64,000 nt of DNA from an uncultured bacterium (GTDB lineage: Bacteria > Bacteroidota > Bacteroidia > Bacteroidales > Bacteroidaceae), in contig CAMHUC010000011.1 in assembly GCA_946188155.1 (NCBI GenBank), forward strand, positions 1 to 64,000, written 5' to 3'. The translations under genes and the position numbers were made by a program. The notes below the pieces were generated by a model that was not told the origin of the DNA, did not search any database, and saw only the letters and a program-made list of their open reading frames with translations. This document shows, piece after piece, positions 1 to 7,256 of this stretch (the stretch's first letter is position 1; the number at the start of each line of letters is the position of its first letter).

Positions 1-680
1 AGCCACGACTTGCACTGTCCGTACACGTTGGGCCGCCACTCCTTGTGCTCCTCCAGGATCCACTGCCTGAGCCAGTCCTGATAGTCGTTGAGCGGCAGGT
101 ACCAGTTCTTGGTCTCCTTCAGCACGGGGGTGGAGCCAGAGATGGTCGACTTGGGATTGATGAGCTCCGTGGGCGAAAGGTCGCGGCCGCACTTCTCGCA
201 CTGGTCGCCATAGGCGCTGGGGTTGCCGCAGTGGGGGCACTCGCCCGTCACGTAGCGGTCGGCCAGGAACTGGTGGGCCTCCTCGTCGTAGAGCTGCGTG
301 GTGGTCTCCTCGGTCAGCTTGCCCTCGTCGTAGAGCTTGCGGAACCAGTCGGCGGCGAACTTGTGGTGAGTCTCGCTGGTGGTGCGGCTGTAGATGTCGA
401 AGGAGATGCCGAACTCCTCGAACGACTTCTTGATCATCTCGTGGTAGCGGTCCACCACGTCCTGCGGGGTGATGCCCTCCTTGCGGGCACGGATGGTGAT
501 GGGCACGCCGTGCTCGTCGGAGCCTCCGATGAACAGCACTTCGCGCTTCTTCAGCCGCAGATAGCGAACATAGATATCGGCAGGCACGTAGACACCGGCC
601 AGGTGGCCGATATGCACGCCGCCGTTGGCGTAGGGCAGCGCCGACGTCACGGTCGTGCGCTTGAAGTTCTTCTTTTCCAT
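1..680 (-). CDS. metG: Methionyl-tRNA synthetase, N-terminal part (runs off the window)
   Basis: Charges tRNA-Met with methionine in the cytoplasm. The reverse strand translates from the ATG at 680 as [20 protein letters not shown], followed by the class I signature HIGH ([10 protein letters not shown], residues about 20-29). A zinc-knuckle pair, CPHCGN and CEKCGRD, lies at about residues 147-165, and the insertion is typical of bacterial MetRS. The KMSKS loop and anticodon-binding domain lie outside the window. It is the first gene after a good Bacteroidetes promoter and has no close upstream partner. Family assignment is secure; only about 226 codons are visible. Confidence 0.96.
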   Translation of the reverse strand, partial: MEKKNFKRTTVTSALPYANGGVHIGHLAGVYVPADIYVRYLRLKKREVLFIGGSDEHGVPITIRARKEGITPQDVVDRYHEMIKKSFEEFGISFDIYSRTTSETHHKFAADWFRKLYDEGKLTEETTTQLYDEEAHQFLADRYVTGECPHCGNPSAYGDQCEKCGRDLSPTELINPKSTISGSTPVLKETKNWYLPLNDYQDWLRQWILEEHKEWRPNVYGQCKSW

Positions 681-714
681 GGGTCTAAATACGTATTTAT
701 TCTGAATTTGGCGG

Positions 715-745
715 CAAAGGTACAAAAAAAGCCACAGACTACAAA
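715..745 (-). promoter_or_regulatory. metG promoter
   Basis: Reading the minus strand, TTTG (742-745) is followed after 19 bp by TACCTTTG (715-722), matching the Bacteroidetes -33/-7 consensus (TTTG, TAnnTTTG). The metG ATG is about 35 bp further on. Confidence 0.75.
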
Positions 746-814
746 AAATCTTCGCCTTTTCTTTTTGTCTCCGGGACTTCTGCCCGCTTCACGGACTCTC
801 CGCCATCGCCGCCT

Positions 815-1100
815 GCGCCTCGCGCGCGCGTATAGTAGCGAATGGCGGGAAACATGTGTACCACGTGTACCATCTGCCACCATGCCGTGGTAGATGGTAC
901 ACGTGGTACACATGTTTTCTGCATATAACAACTATAGGAGTTTAGCCGTTATCGCTTGCCACGAAGGCTCCGCCACAGGCATAGCAGGCTCCCGCCGTGA
1001 AATAGCAGGCTTCCCTTGACAAATAAGAGGCTCCAGGCGAGCAGTCCAAGGCTTGTATTGGGAAATAACAGGCTCCGGACGATGGGAAGCAGGCTCCTGG
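815..1100. repeat. Composite repeat element A: CG-rich flank, long hairpin, seven-unit 21-bp array
   Basis: This fills the metG-HAD intergenic space. It starts with a CGCGCG tract and TATAGTAGCGAAT (831-842). A perfect inverted repeat follows, with arms 851-875 and 892-916 (25 bp each, 16-bp loop that itself contains CCAC/GTGG). Next come seven copies of an AGGCTCC-like core starting at 965, 986, 1007, 1028, 1049, 1070 and 1091, exactly 21 bp apart; the 14 bp between cores are not conserved. On the minus strand one frame reads as heptads beginning EP or KP. The same arrangement occurs at 52,655-52,970. Function unknown. Confidence 0.85.
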
Positions 1101-1107
1101 CAGGTTG

Positions 1108-1800
1108 TCAGATATAGTTGAGGATGTCGGCGAAGCGCTCTACCTTGACCATGCGCTCGTGGTCGAAGTCGTCGAAGGTCTCCAGCTGCCAGGTGACGTG
1201 GAAGGGTATGTGGATGGCCCAGGCCCCGATGGCGAGGGCGGGGGCGATGTCGCTCTTGAGCGAGTTGCCTATCATGAGCAGTTCCGAGGGGTGGATGTGC
1301 TGGCGCTCGCAGAGGGCGATGAACTCGGGCTGCCCCTTGTCGGAGGTGATCTCCACGTCGTCGAAGTACTTCAACAGGCCGGAGCGCTTGAGCTTGTTCT
1401 CCTGGTCCTGCAGCTCGCCCTTGGTGAAGACCACCAGTCTTGGGGTGTCGTCGCGGGTGCGCAGGGTGCGCAGCGTCTCTTCTACTCCCGGCAGGGGCGT
1501 GGCGGGCAGGTGGAGCAGCTGCTTGCTGTGGGCCAGCAGTTCGGAGAGCTGGGTGGCCGAGAGGTCGTTGCCCGCTATGCGCAGGGCTGTCTCTACGATA
1601 CTGATGGTGAAGGCCTTGCAGCCGTAGCCCAGGTCGGCCATGTTGGCCGATTCGGTCAGGAAGAGTTCGTGCTTGGGGTCCTCGCAGTAGGGGGCGATGA
1701 GGCTATACAGGTGTTCCTCCACCTGCTCGAAGTGCGACTGGCAGTCCCACAGGGTGTCGTCGGCATCGAAGGCGATTACTTTGATTGGCATTCCGGGCAT
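1108..1800 (-). CDS. HAD-superfamily hydrolase
   Basis: Probable phosphatase of the haloacid dehalogenase superfamily; substrate not predictable. Motif I is FDADDTLWD, with Asp12 as nucleophile and Asp14 as acid/base. A helical cap follows, then motif II (VVFTKG), a lysine region near LKRSG, and motif IV in MIGNSLKSDI. Length is 230 residues if translation starts at 1800 (MPGMPIKV) or 227 from the ATG at 1791. Both starts lie inside the end of the fur-family gene (stop at 1776), so the two are translationally coupled in one operon. The first start lies in a TTCCGGGCAT sequence like the 9-bp repeats seen elsewhere in this window, so 1791 may be ancestral. Confidence 0.85.
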   Translation of the reverse strand: MPGMPIKVIAFDADDTLWDCQSHFEQVEEHLYSLIAPYCEDPKHELFLTESANMADLGYGCKAFTISIVETALRIAGNDLSATQLSELLAHSKQLLHLPATPLPGVEETLRTLRTRDDTPRLVVFTKGELQDQENKLKRSGLLKYFDDVEITSDKGQPEFIALCERQHIHPSELLMIGNSLKSDIAPALAIGAWAIHIPFHVTWQLETFDDFDHERMVKVERFADILNYI

Positions 1801-2231
1801 ATTCCTTTGATCATGAGGTTGGCCGAGGTTGGCGTGAAGCCTTCCGGCAGTTGGATTTGGGGGATGGTGGTGTAGTCGAGGCAGTAGGTCTGCTGGCACC
1901 GCTCGCAGTAGAAGTGTGGGTGCAGGTCCGCGTCGCGGTCGTGGTCGTGGCTGTGGCAGAGCTCGTAGTGTGCCCCCTCGCTGCCGCCCTCGATGAGGTG
2001 TACCAGGTGATGGTCGCGGAACAGCGTCAGAGCGCGGAAGATGTTCGACTTGTCGATGGTGAGTATCCTCGTCTCCAGGTCGGAGAGCGTCACGGGGTGC
2101 AGGGCCTTGACGAGCTCCCTGAGCACCACGATGCGATTGGCCGTGGGCTTCACGCCGTGCTCCTCGAGCATCTTGGCGGCGGCGGCTTCGTTCATTGCGT
2201 TCATCGTACTTTCTGTCTCTTTTCGTGTCAT
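1776..2231 (-). CDS. Fur-family metal or peroxide-responsive regulator
   Basis: DNA-binding repressor of the Fur/Zur/PerR family, about 151 residues. The N-terminal winged helix includes HGVKPTANRIVVLREL and the recognition region DKSNIFRALTLF. A His-rich hinge (CHSHDHDRDADLHPHFYC) leads to the dimerisation domain with two CxxC pairs, CERC and CPEC, which form the structural zinc site. Which metal or signal it senses cannot be told from sequence; the histidine-rich segment favours a metal sensor. An internal ATG at 2204 is a reasonable alternative start. Its end overlaps the HAD gene by 16-25 nt. Confidence 0.9.
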   Translation of the reverse strand: MTRKETESTMNAMNEAAAAKMLEEHGVKPTANRIVVLRELVKALHPVTLSDLETRILTIDKSNIFRALTLFRDHHLVHLIEGGSEGAHYELCHSHDHDRDADLHPHFYCERCQQTYCLDYTTIPQIQLPEGFTPTSANLMIKGICPECQSK

Positions 2232-2249
2232 TAGTTATCTTTTCGGCCC

Positions 2250-2257
2250 CAAAGTTA
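2250..2257 (-). promoter_or_regulatory. -7 box of the fur-family gene promoter
   Basis: TAACTTTG on the minus strand fits TAnnTTTG and lies about 18 bp before the first possible ATG. No clear -33 TTTG was found at the expected distance. Confidence 0.45.
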
Positions 2258-2341
2258 CGAATAATAATTTGAATAGGCGCAGAATTTCCCTGGAAAAGTG
2301 GAAACTTTATCACGGAAAGACAGCAGAAATAGGCACACTTT

Positions 2342-2373
2342 TTTGGCAGGTTCGTATTTTATCCGTAAATTTG
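2342..2373 (+). promoter_or_regulatory. Promoter of phosphatase operon, copy 1
   Basis: TTTG (2342-2345) and TAAATTTG (2366-2373) are separated by 20 bp, a close match to the Bacteroidetes consensus. The ATG lies 24 bp downstream. Confidence 0.8.
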
Positions 2374-2397
2374 CACACAAAAACTACCACTGGCGCG

Positions 2398-4728
2398 ATG
2401 AGCAACAAGTTCCGTTCCTTCTCCAAGCGGCTGACGAAGCGCATCATCATCGTTCTGACGCTGACGCTGGCAGTCATCTTTGCCGGCCTGCTGTATCTGG
2501 CCACCTCGCTGACCCGCGACATGAACCGCAGTATGTTCTACTGCATCATGGACACCGAGAGCGAGATTGTGGAGAAAGAACTCTATGGCGTGGAGCTGTC
2601 CACCCAGAGCAGCATTCGCCACATGCAGCAGGCAGTGGCCTCGCCGGAGGGGGTGTACGACGCCCTGGAGTACGAGCTGAACTGCCACCCGCATATCGCA
2701 GGCTTCTTCTGCGCCTTCGAGGCCGACTACTATCCCGACCGTGGGCGCTGGTATGAGCCGTATGCCGTCAGGCAGGGCGACTCCATCATGCGCCGCCAGG
2801 TGGGTTCCGCTGCCCACGACTACCTCAGCCGTGAGTGGTACCGGCAGGCACTGGAGAGCGACAGCGGCTACTGGTCGGAACCCTATCGCGACGACACGGG
2901 TACGGGCTTCCTGCTCTGCACCTTCGCCGTACCCCTTCGCGACGCCTCGGGCCGCAAGATCGGCGTGTTCGGTGCCGACGTGTCGCTCGACTGGCTGCAC
3001 CAGCGGATGCTCCAGATGGACGAGACCAACACCAAGCGCATCCGGCTGAGCAAGTACAGCCCGCAGCGGGCCTACAGCTTCATCGTGGGCAGCACCGGCT
3101 CCTATATCGCCCACCCAGACAAGTCGAGACTGCTGAAGGACAGGTTCACACCCTCCTTCGACATCAAGGCGCAGCGCGAGGGCTATGAGCAGACGGAACT
3201 CGACGGAAAGCCGGTGTACGTGTTCTTCCAGGACCTGGCCCATACGGGCTGGACGCTCGGCTTCGTGGTGCCCCGACAGATGATCTGGGAGTCGAACATC
3301 GCCTTCGCCCTGCTCATGCTCCTGGCCATGGCCTTAGGGCTGATGGCTGTCTCCATCACCTGCCGCATCAGCATCTGGCGAGCCACCAAGCCGCTGAAGG
3401 CACTGGCCAAGAGTGCCGACGAGGTGGCCAAGGGCAACTTCAACGCCGCCCTGCCCACCAACCTGCGGCGCAACGACGAGATACGGCTGCTGCGCGACTC
3501 CTTCAGCAACATGCAGCAGTCGCTCACCCGCTACATCGACGACCTCAAGGCCACCACCGCCGCAAAGGCATCCATCGAGAGCGAACTCGCCGTGGCGCGA
3601 CACATACAGATGGCCATACTGCCCATCTCTCCACTCTCCCCTCTTGCCACTCCCCTCTGCTACACCCTCCATGCCTCGCTGACGCCGGCCAAGGCCGTGG
3701 GCGGCGACTTCTACGACTACTTCGAACTCGACGGGCGCCTCTATTTCTGCGTCGGCGACGTGTCGGGCAAGGGCGTTCCAGCAGCCCTAGTGATGACGAT
3801 GGCCTTCAGCGCCTTCCGGCTGATGGCAGAGAGCGAGACGGAGCCGCAGCGCATCGTCAGCCACATGAACGAGAGCATCGCCGGCCACAACGACCTGGAC
3901 TCGTTTATCACCCTCTTCGTGGGCATACTCGACCTCAACTCGGGCCGGCTGCGCTATTGCAACGCAGGCCATAAGCAGCCATTCCTCGATGCACAGCCGC
4001 TGACGGTAGACCGCAACCTGCCCGTGGGGGCCATGCCCGAATGGACGTTTACGGCACAGGAGACCCAGCTCGCACCAGGCAGCATGCTCTTCATCTACAC
4101 CGACGGACTGACCGAGGCCGAGGATGCCCGTCAGCAGCTCTTCGGCGCAGGGCGCACGCGACTGGTTCTGGAGGCCGGCAGCGACGACCCCCGCGAGCTG
4201 ATAGAGCGCATGGAGCGCACCGTACACGAGTTCGTGGGTGATACTGAGCAGAGCGACGACCTCACCATGCTCGCCCTCCGCTACAATGGCCATCTCTCAC
4301 CTCTCACCTCTCACCTCTCACCTCTCACCTCCATCACCCTCCCCTGCGACACCAGCCAGACGGAACGACTGGGCGAGTGGATGGAGCAGGTGTGCGAGCA
4401 GGCGGGAGTCGATGCTGCCACATCCACCAAGCTCAACATCGCCGTGGAGGAGGCCGTGGTCAACGTGATCAGCTACGCCTACCCGGCCGACAGCCCCGGC
4501 GAGGTGCGCATCGATGCCGCCATCGCCGACCACTCGCTCGTGCTGACCGTCAGCGACTCAGGGCTGCCCTTCGACCCCACGGCCGTCGCCCCCGCCGACA
4601 CCACCCTCGATGCCGACGAACGCCCCATCGGCGGGCTGGGCATCCACCTGATACGCCGCTATACCGACAGCATCAGCTATGAGCGCCGCGACAGTCAGAA
4701 TATACTCACGATGGTGAAACATATATAA
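2398..4728 (+). CDS. Membrane SpoIIE-type phosphatase fused to RsbW-like kinase domain, copy 1
   Basis: Membrane-bound partner-switching regulator, 776 residues. Order: TM1 (about 13-34), an extracytoplasmic Cache-like sensor (35-298), TM2 (299-321), HAMP (326-380), a SpoIIE/RsbU PP2C phosphatase (about 405-620) with metal-binding motifs VGGDFYDY and CVGDVSGKG, then an RsbW/SpoIIAB-type GHKL ATPase (about 647-776) with N-box NIAVEEAVVNV and G-box GGLGIHL. Such a protein could both phosphorylate and dephosphorylate the STAS protein encoded 13 bp downstream. A 7-bp tandem repeat (CTCTCAC, 4293-4330) forms the linker between the two enzymatic domains. The start follows a good promoter; upstream extension of the frame into the fur-family region is not credible. 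Confidence 0.93.
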   Translation: MSNKFRSFSKRLTKRIIIVLTLTLAVIFAGLLYLATSLTRDMNRSMFYCIMDTESEIVEKELYGVELSTQSSIRHMQQAVASPEGVYDALEYELNCHPHIAGFFCAFEADYYPDRGRWYEPYAVRQGDSIMRRQVGSAAHDYLSREWYRQALESDSGYWSEPYRDDTGTGFLLCTFAVPLRDASGRKIGVFGADVSLDWLHQRMLQMDETNTKRIRLSKYSPQRAYSFIVGSTGSYIAHPDKSRLLKDRFTPSFDIKAQREGYEQTELDGKPVYVFFQDLAHTGWTLGFVVPRQMIWESNIAFALLMLLAMALGLMAVSITCRISIWRATKPLKALAKSADEVAKGNFNAALPTNLRRNDEIRLLRDSFSNMQQSLTRYIDDLKATTAAKASIESELAVARHIQMAILPISPLSPLATPLCYTLHASLTPAKAVGGDFYDYFELDGRLYFCVGDVSGKGVPAALVMTMAFSAFRLMAESETEPQRIVSHMNESIAGHNDLDSFITLFVGILDLNSGRLRYCNAGHKQPFLDAQPLTVDRNLPVGAMPEWTFTAQETQLAPGSMLFIYTDGLTEAEDARQQLFGAGRTRLVLEAGSDDPRELIERMERTVHEFVGDTEQSDDLTMLALRYNGHLSPLTSHLSPLTSITLPCDTSQTERLGEWMEQVCEQAGVDAATSTKLNIAVEEAVVNVISYAYPADSPGEVRIDAAIADHSLVLTVSDSGLPFDPTAVAPADTTLDADERPIGGLGIHLIRRYTDSISYERRDSQNILTMVKHI

Positions 4729-4741
4729 AAGGTATAAGAAT

Positions 4742-5050
4742 ATGACTACAACATTCAGAGAAGAAGAACAGAACTACGTGATGACCTTCGAGGGTCGTCT
4801 CGACACCGCTGCCACCGCGCAGGTGAAGAAGGACATCCAGGCACTCGACGACTGCCAGGGCCGCGACATCATCCTCGACTGCAGCCAGCTCTCCTACATC
4901 TGCAGCAGCGGCCTGCGCCTGTTCCTGAGCGTGCTGAAGAATGCACGCAGCAAGGGCAGCCGCACCATCATTGCAGGACTCAACGACGAGATGTACGACG
5001 TGTTCGTGGAGACCGGTTTCACCCAACTCTTTGAGATACGCAGGGGATGA
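4742..5050 (+). CDS. STAS-domain anti-sigma-factor antagonist, copy 1
   Basis: Small cytoplasmic protein (102 residues) of the SpoIIAA/RsbV family. The phospho-switch loop is in LSYICSSGLRL, with Ser56 before Gly57 as the likely phosphorylated residue; a neighbouring Ser55 is unusual. It lies between the phosphatase/kinase gene and the AraC-type gene, whose ATG overlaps its TGA (ATGA), so the three are co-translated. In known partner switches the unphosphorylated form binds the kinase domain and frees a regulator; here the regulator may be the AraC-type protein, which is inference. Confidence 0.93.
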   Translation: MTTTFREEEQNYVMTFEGRLDTAATAQVKKDIQALDDCQGRDIILDCSQLSYICSSGLRLFLSVLKNARSKGSRTIIAGLNDEMYDVFVETGFTQLFEIRRG

Positions 5051-5628
5051 CTGACGAGGAAATACGCCGGCTACAGGCCGACAACGAGCGCCTGAAGGCC
5101 GAGAACGCCGACCTCAGGCGGCAGATAGAGGAGATGAAGGACCAGTTCATCCGCCTGATGAACCGCAACCTCGCCCTGAGCGAACAGTTAGAGGAGGACG
5201 TGGAGCAGCGCCGCCGCGCCGAGGTGGCCCGCGAGCTAATGGAGGGCAACGCCAAGCGGCAGCGCAACGCCGACCTGCAGGACGACGCCCAGCTGCTGGC
5301 ACTCATCGAACTGAAGCTCGAGGAGAGCCACGCCCATCTCGACGCCGACTTCGGCCCCCCGCAGCTGGCAGAGCTGTTGGGCGTCAGCCAGTCGCGGCTG
5401 GAGCGCCTCTTCCGCAACCGCTCGATGTATCGCACCGTGGAGGCCTATCTCGACAATCTCCGCACCATGGAGGCCATGCGCCTGCTGCGCGAGAAGCCCC
5501 ACTACAGTATCGCCGCCATCGCCGAGGAGAGCGGACTGGGCAAGATCCGCACCCTGCAGCGCCGCCTCCAGGAGGTCATCGGCATGACGCCCGTGGAGTA
5601 CCGCCTGCTCTTCACCCGCGACGAATAA
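5047..5628 (+). CDS. AraC-type transcriptional regulator with N-terminal coiled coil, copy 1
   Basis: 193 residues. Residues 1-80 are a strongly charged heptad-patterned coiled coil (RRLQADNERLKAENADLRRQ). Residues about 100-190 form a double helix-turn-helix of the AraC/XylS family: QLAELLGVSQSRLERLFRN and SIAAIAEESGLGKIRTLQRR, ending in GMTPVEYR. It has no ligand-binding cupin. The coiled coil is a likely docking surface for the STAS or kinase partner. The start is set by the ATGA overlap with the STAS gene. Copy 2 encodes the same protein, but several third-position differences appear in the last ~120 nt of the gene. Confidence 0.9.
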   Translation: MTDEEIRRLQADNERLKAENADLRRQIEEMKDQFIRLMNRNLALSEQLEEDVEQRRRAEVARELMEGNAKRQRNADLQDDAQLLALIELKLEESHAHLDADFGPPQLAELLGVSQSRLERLFRNRSMYRTVEAYLDNLRTMEAMRLLREKPHYSIAAIAEESGLGKIRTLQRRLQEVIGMTPVEYRLLFTRDE

Positions 5629-5734
5629 ACCCTTCCTGTCATTCACCGGGCGTTTTAGTAATGTATGAAACGCGCGCGAGAACTAGAATAATCATTTTGA
5701 GGGTGTCAGGGCGCAAACCCCCGAATCTTACATC

Positions 5735-5986
5735 CCCCACACCACCATCGTCAAGGGCGACGGCAAGTACCTCTCCATCGCCGCGGCCTCGATCCTGGCC
5801 AAGACCTATCGCGACGACTATATGAACCGCCTGGCCGAGGAGTACCCCCAGTACGACTGGCGCTCGAACAAGGGCTACCCCACCCGCAAGCACCGCGAGG
5901 CCATCCGCCAGTACGGCATCACGCCCTATCACCGCCGCAGCTACAACCTGCTGGGCGACGGCCTGCTGCGCTTTGATTTCCAGTAG
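5735..5986 (+). pseudogene. rnhB: Ribonuclease HII gene fragment (C-terminal 83 codons)
   Basis: Reads [20 protein letters not shown] onward to LRFDFQ and a stop, aligning with the C-terminal 40% of the intact rnhB product encoded at 26,947-27,582. The catalytic N-terminal half (DEAGRG) is missing, so it cannot be active. The break is about 15 bp after the 3.4-kb repeat ends. Differences from the intact gene are mostly at third codon positions, and the downstream hairpin is also shared. This suggests a piece of a diverged rnhB locus brought in by recombination rather than a fresh copy of the resident gene. Confidence 0.9.
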
Positions 5987-6010
5987 TCCGCTTCCGGTAC
6001 TGCCGGAAGC

Positions 6011-6038
6011 ACGGGCCGCATCACTGCGGCCCGTGCCA
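6011..6038. terminator. Hairpin terminator downstream of the rnhB fragment
   Basis: GCACGGGCCGCA and TGCGGCCCGTGC form a 12-bp perfect stem with a TCAC loop. It is almost identical to the hairpin beside the intact rnhB gene (26,896-26,925), evidence that this trailer moved together with the gene fragment. Confidence 0.7.
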
Positions 6039-6093
6039 ACTTCCCGGGATTGAATAACCAATATTCTTAACTAACGAATCGTATGGTGTTGCC

Positions 6094-7245
6094 TTATTCC
6101 ACGATTTGCCTCGGATGATACCTGAAGAGCTTCTGGTTGTCGCGCAGCTGCTTGACGCTGAGGTTCGGCAGCACCTTGCCCTCCCAGTTAGCGTTGCGCA
6201 CGTGGAACGGCTCGCCCTCCGGCTCGATATAGGTGATGGTCTCAAGCCCCAGGGGGATGGGGTCGAACACCAGGACGATGGCGAAGTAGTCGCCTGAGTA
6301 GCCCTGCACCCAGAACATCGGACCCTTGGGATAGTCCACCACCTCCCGGCACTTGTACTGATGCCCCGATCCGTCGATCAGCATCGTGCCGTCGCCTCTG
6401 CCGAAATATTCCCTGCACCAGTTCAGCTCCGTCGATATGGCGAGATAGGTGGCCTCGGGCGTGACCCACATCGCCATCGTATTCTCCTCGACAGGCTTGA
6501 TGAGGTGCGCGTCGGTGTATTCTGCCCAGGTGCGGAAGTTGTCCTTGTCGTAGTCCTTGGCCTCGATGAGCAGCCTGGGCTTATGGAACCGGGGGATGCT
6601 GTCGTAGTAGTCCACCGTCCCGTGATAGTGCCTGTCGGAGGGCAGTCGGGTGAGTGTGACCTTCGTCCCCCGCAGGAACCAGTTAGGCACGCCATAGATG
6701 GCAATCTCCCTCGTGGTCTCCGGCAGCCGGGGGAAGATGATCCTGAAGTCGAGCACATCGCCCTCCTTGGCCTTGATGCCGAAGAGCTGGCGGTAGCAGC
6801 TGGGCTCTGTGCGGCGGGCGCGATAGGTGATGCCCGTCTGCCTGTCGAGGATGGCCCCCTCCTCATCTGTCAGCCAGAATTTGTTCACGATGTCGGCGGG
6901 CATCTGCAGATAGCAGTGAAGCACGGTCTCGTCGCCCTCCTCCGTCAGCATCCAGGGCATCAGCGTGTAGGGCATGTCGCGCGTATAGTTGGCAATCTCG
7001 GGGAACAGGGCATCGAAGTCCTTGACGACAGGCACCTGGTCGAGCACGACCTTCTGCTCGTACCAGTCGTTCTTCTCTGTGTCAAACCAGCTGGCGACCG
7101 TCTTCTTGGTATTCGTATCGGCTACAGGCTCTATGCGTGGCACCAGCTCACCTGTTTTCTTTGTCAGGATGGTGACATCCTTTGCCTGTGCCAGCGCGGC
7201 GATGCCGGCGAGTGCCATCAGGCTGAGGGTAATGATCCTTTTCAT
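6094..7245 (-). CDS. Secreted protein of unknown function in the sigma/anti-sigma operon
   Basis: 383 residues with a clear Sec signal peptide (MKRIITLSLMALAGIAALAQ, cleavage near AQA-KD). The mature part is rich in aromatic residues and beta-prone segments (FWLTDEEG, YRQLFGIKAKEGD, WFLRGTKVTLTRLP) and looks like a periplasmic or surface-exposed beta protein; I do not recognise a family. The ATG at 7245 follows a purine-rich CCGAGAGAT. It starts 11 bp after the anti-sigma gene ends, so it is the third gene of the operon starting at 8764 and may be the output or the sensed partner of that sigma system. Confidence 0.75.
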   Translation of the reverse strand: MKRIITLSLMALAGIAALAQAKDVTILTKKTGELVPRIEPVADTNTKKTVASWFDTEKNDWYEQKVVLDQVPVVKDFDALFPEIANYTRDMPYTLMPWMLTEEGDETVLHCYLQMPADIVNKFWLTDEEGAILDRQTGITYRARRTEPSCYRQLFGIKAKEGDVLDFRIIFPRLPETTREIAIYGVPNWFLRGTKVTLTRLPSDRHYHGTVDYYDSIPRFHKPRLLIEAKDYDKDNFRTWAEYTDAHLIKPVEENTMAMWVTPEATYLAISTELNWCREYFGRGDGTMLIDGSGHQYKCREVVDYPKGPMFWVQGYSGDYFAIVLVFDPIPLGLETITYIEPEGEPFHVRNANWEGKVLPNLSVKQLRDNQKLFRYHPRQIVE

Positions 7246-7256
7246 ATCTCTCGGTT

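Larger units (their letters stand above)
2301..5720. repeat. Direct repeat copy 1 (3.4 kb) carrying the partner-switching operon
   Basis: This segment is repeated at 10413-13831 in the same orientation. Similarity begins at GAAACTTTATCACGG and ends at GCGCAAACCC. All three encoded proteins are identical between copies. The differences I could see are at the edges: the first 45 bp, the last part of the AraC-type gene and the trailer. The right break point lies inside an inverted-repeat element that is complete only in copy 2. Confidence 0.95.

Noticed and set aside
45..893. Long plus-strand open frame across metG
   Set aside because: Antisense to a clear MetRS reading frame; the translation has no domain and shifts into the repeat element. 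GC-rich DNA here produces many such frames.
965..1097. CRISPR array
   Set aside because: Conserved core is only about 7 bp with 14-bp variable parts, far below CRISPR repeat and spacer lengths; no cas genes. The same applies to 52655-52787.
2041..2397. Upstream extension of phosphatase copy 1
   Set aside because: Antisense to the fur-family gene and spans the phosphatase promoter; copy 2 lacks any matching extension.
5160..5670. Antisense frames within the AraC-type genes
   Set aside because: They overlap the conserved helix-turn-helix frame on the opposite strand and have no recognisable content.
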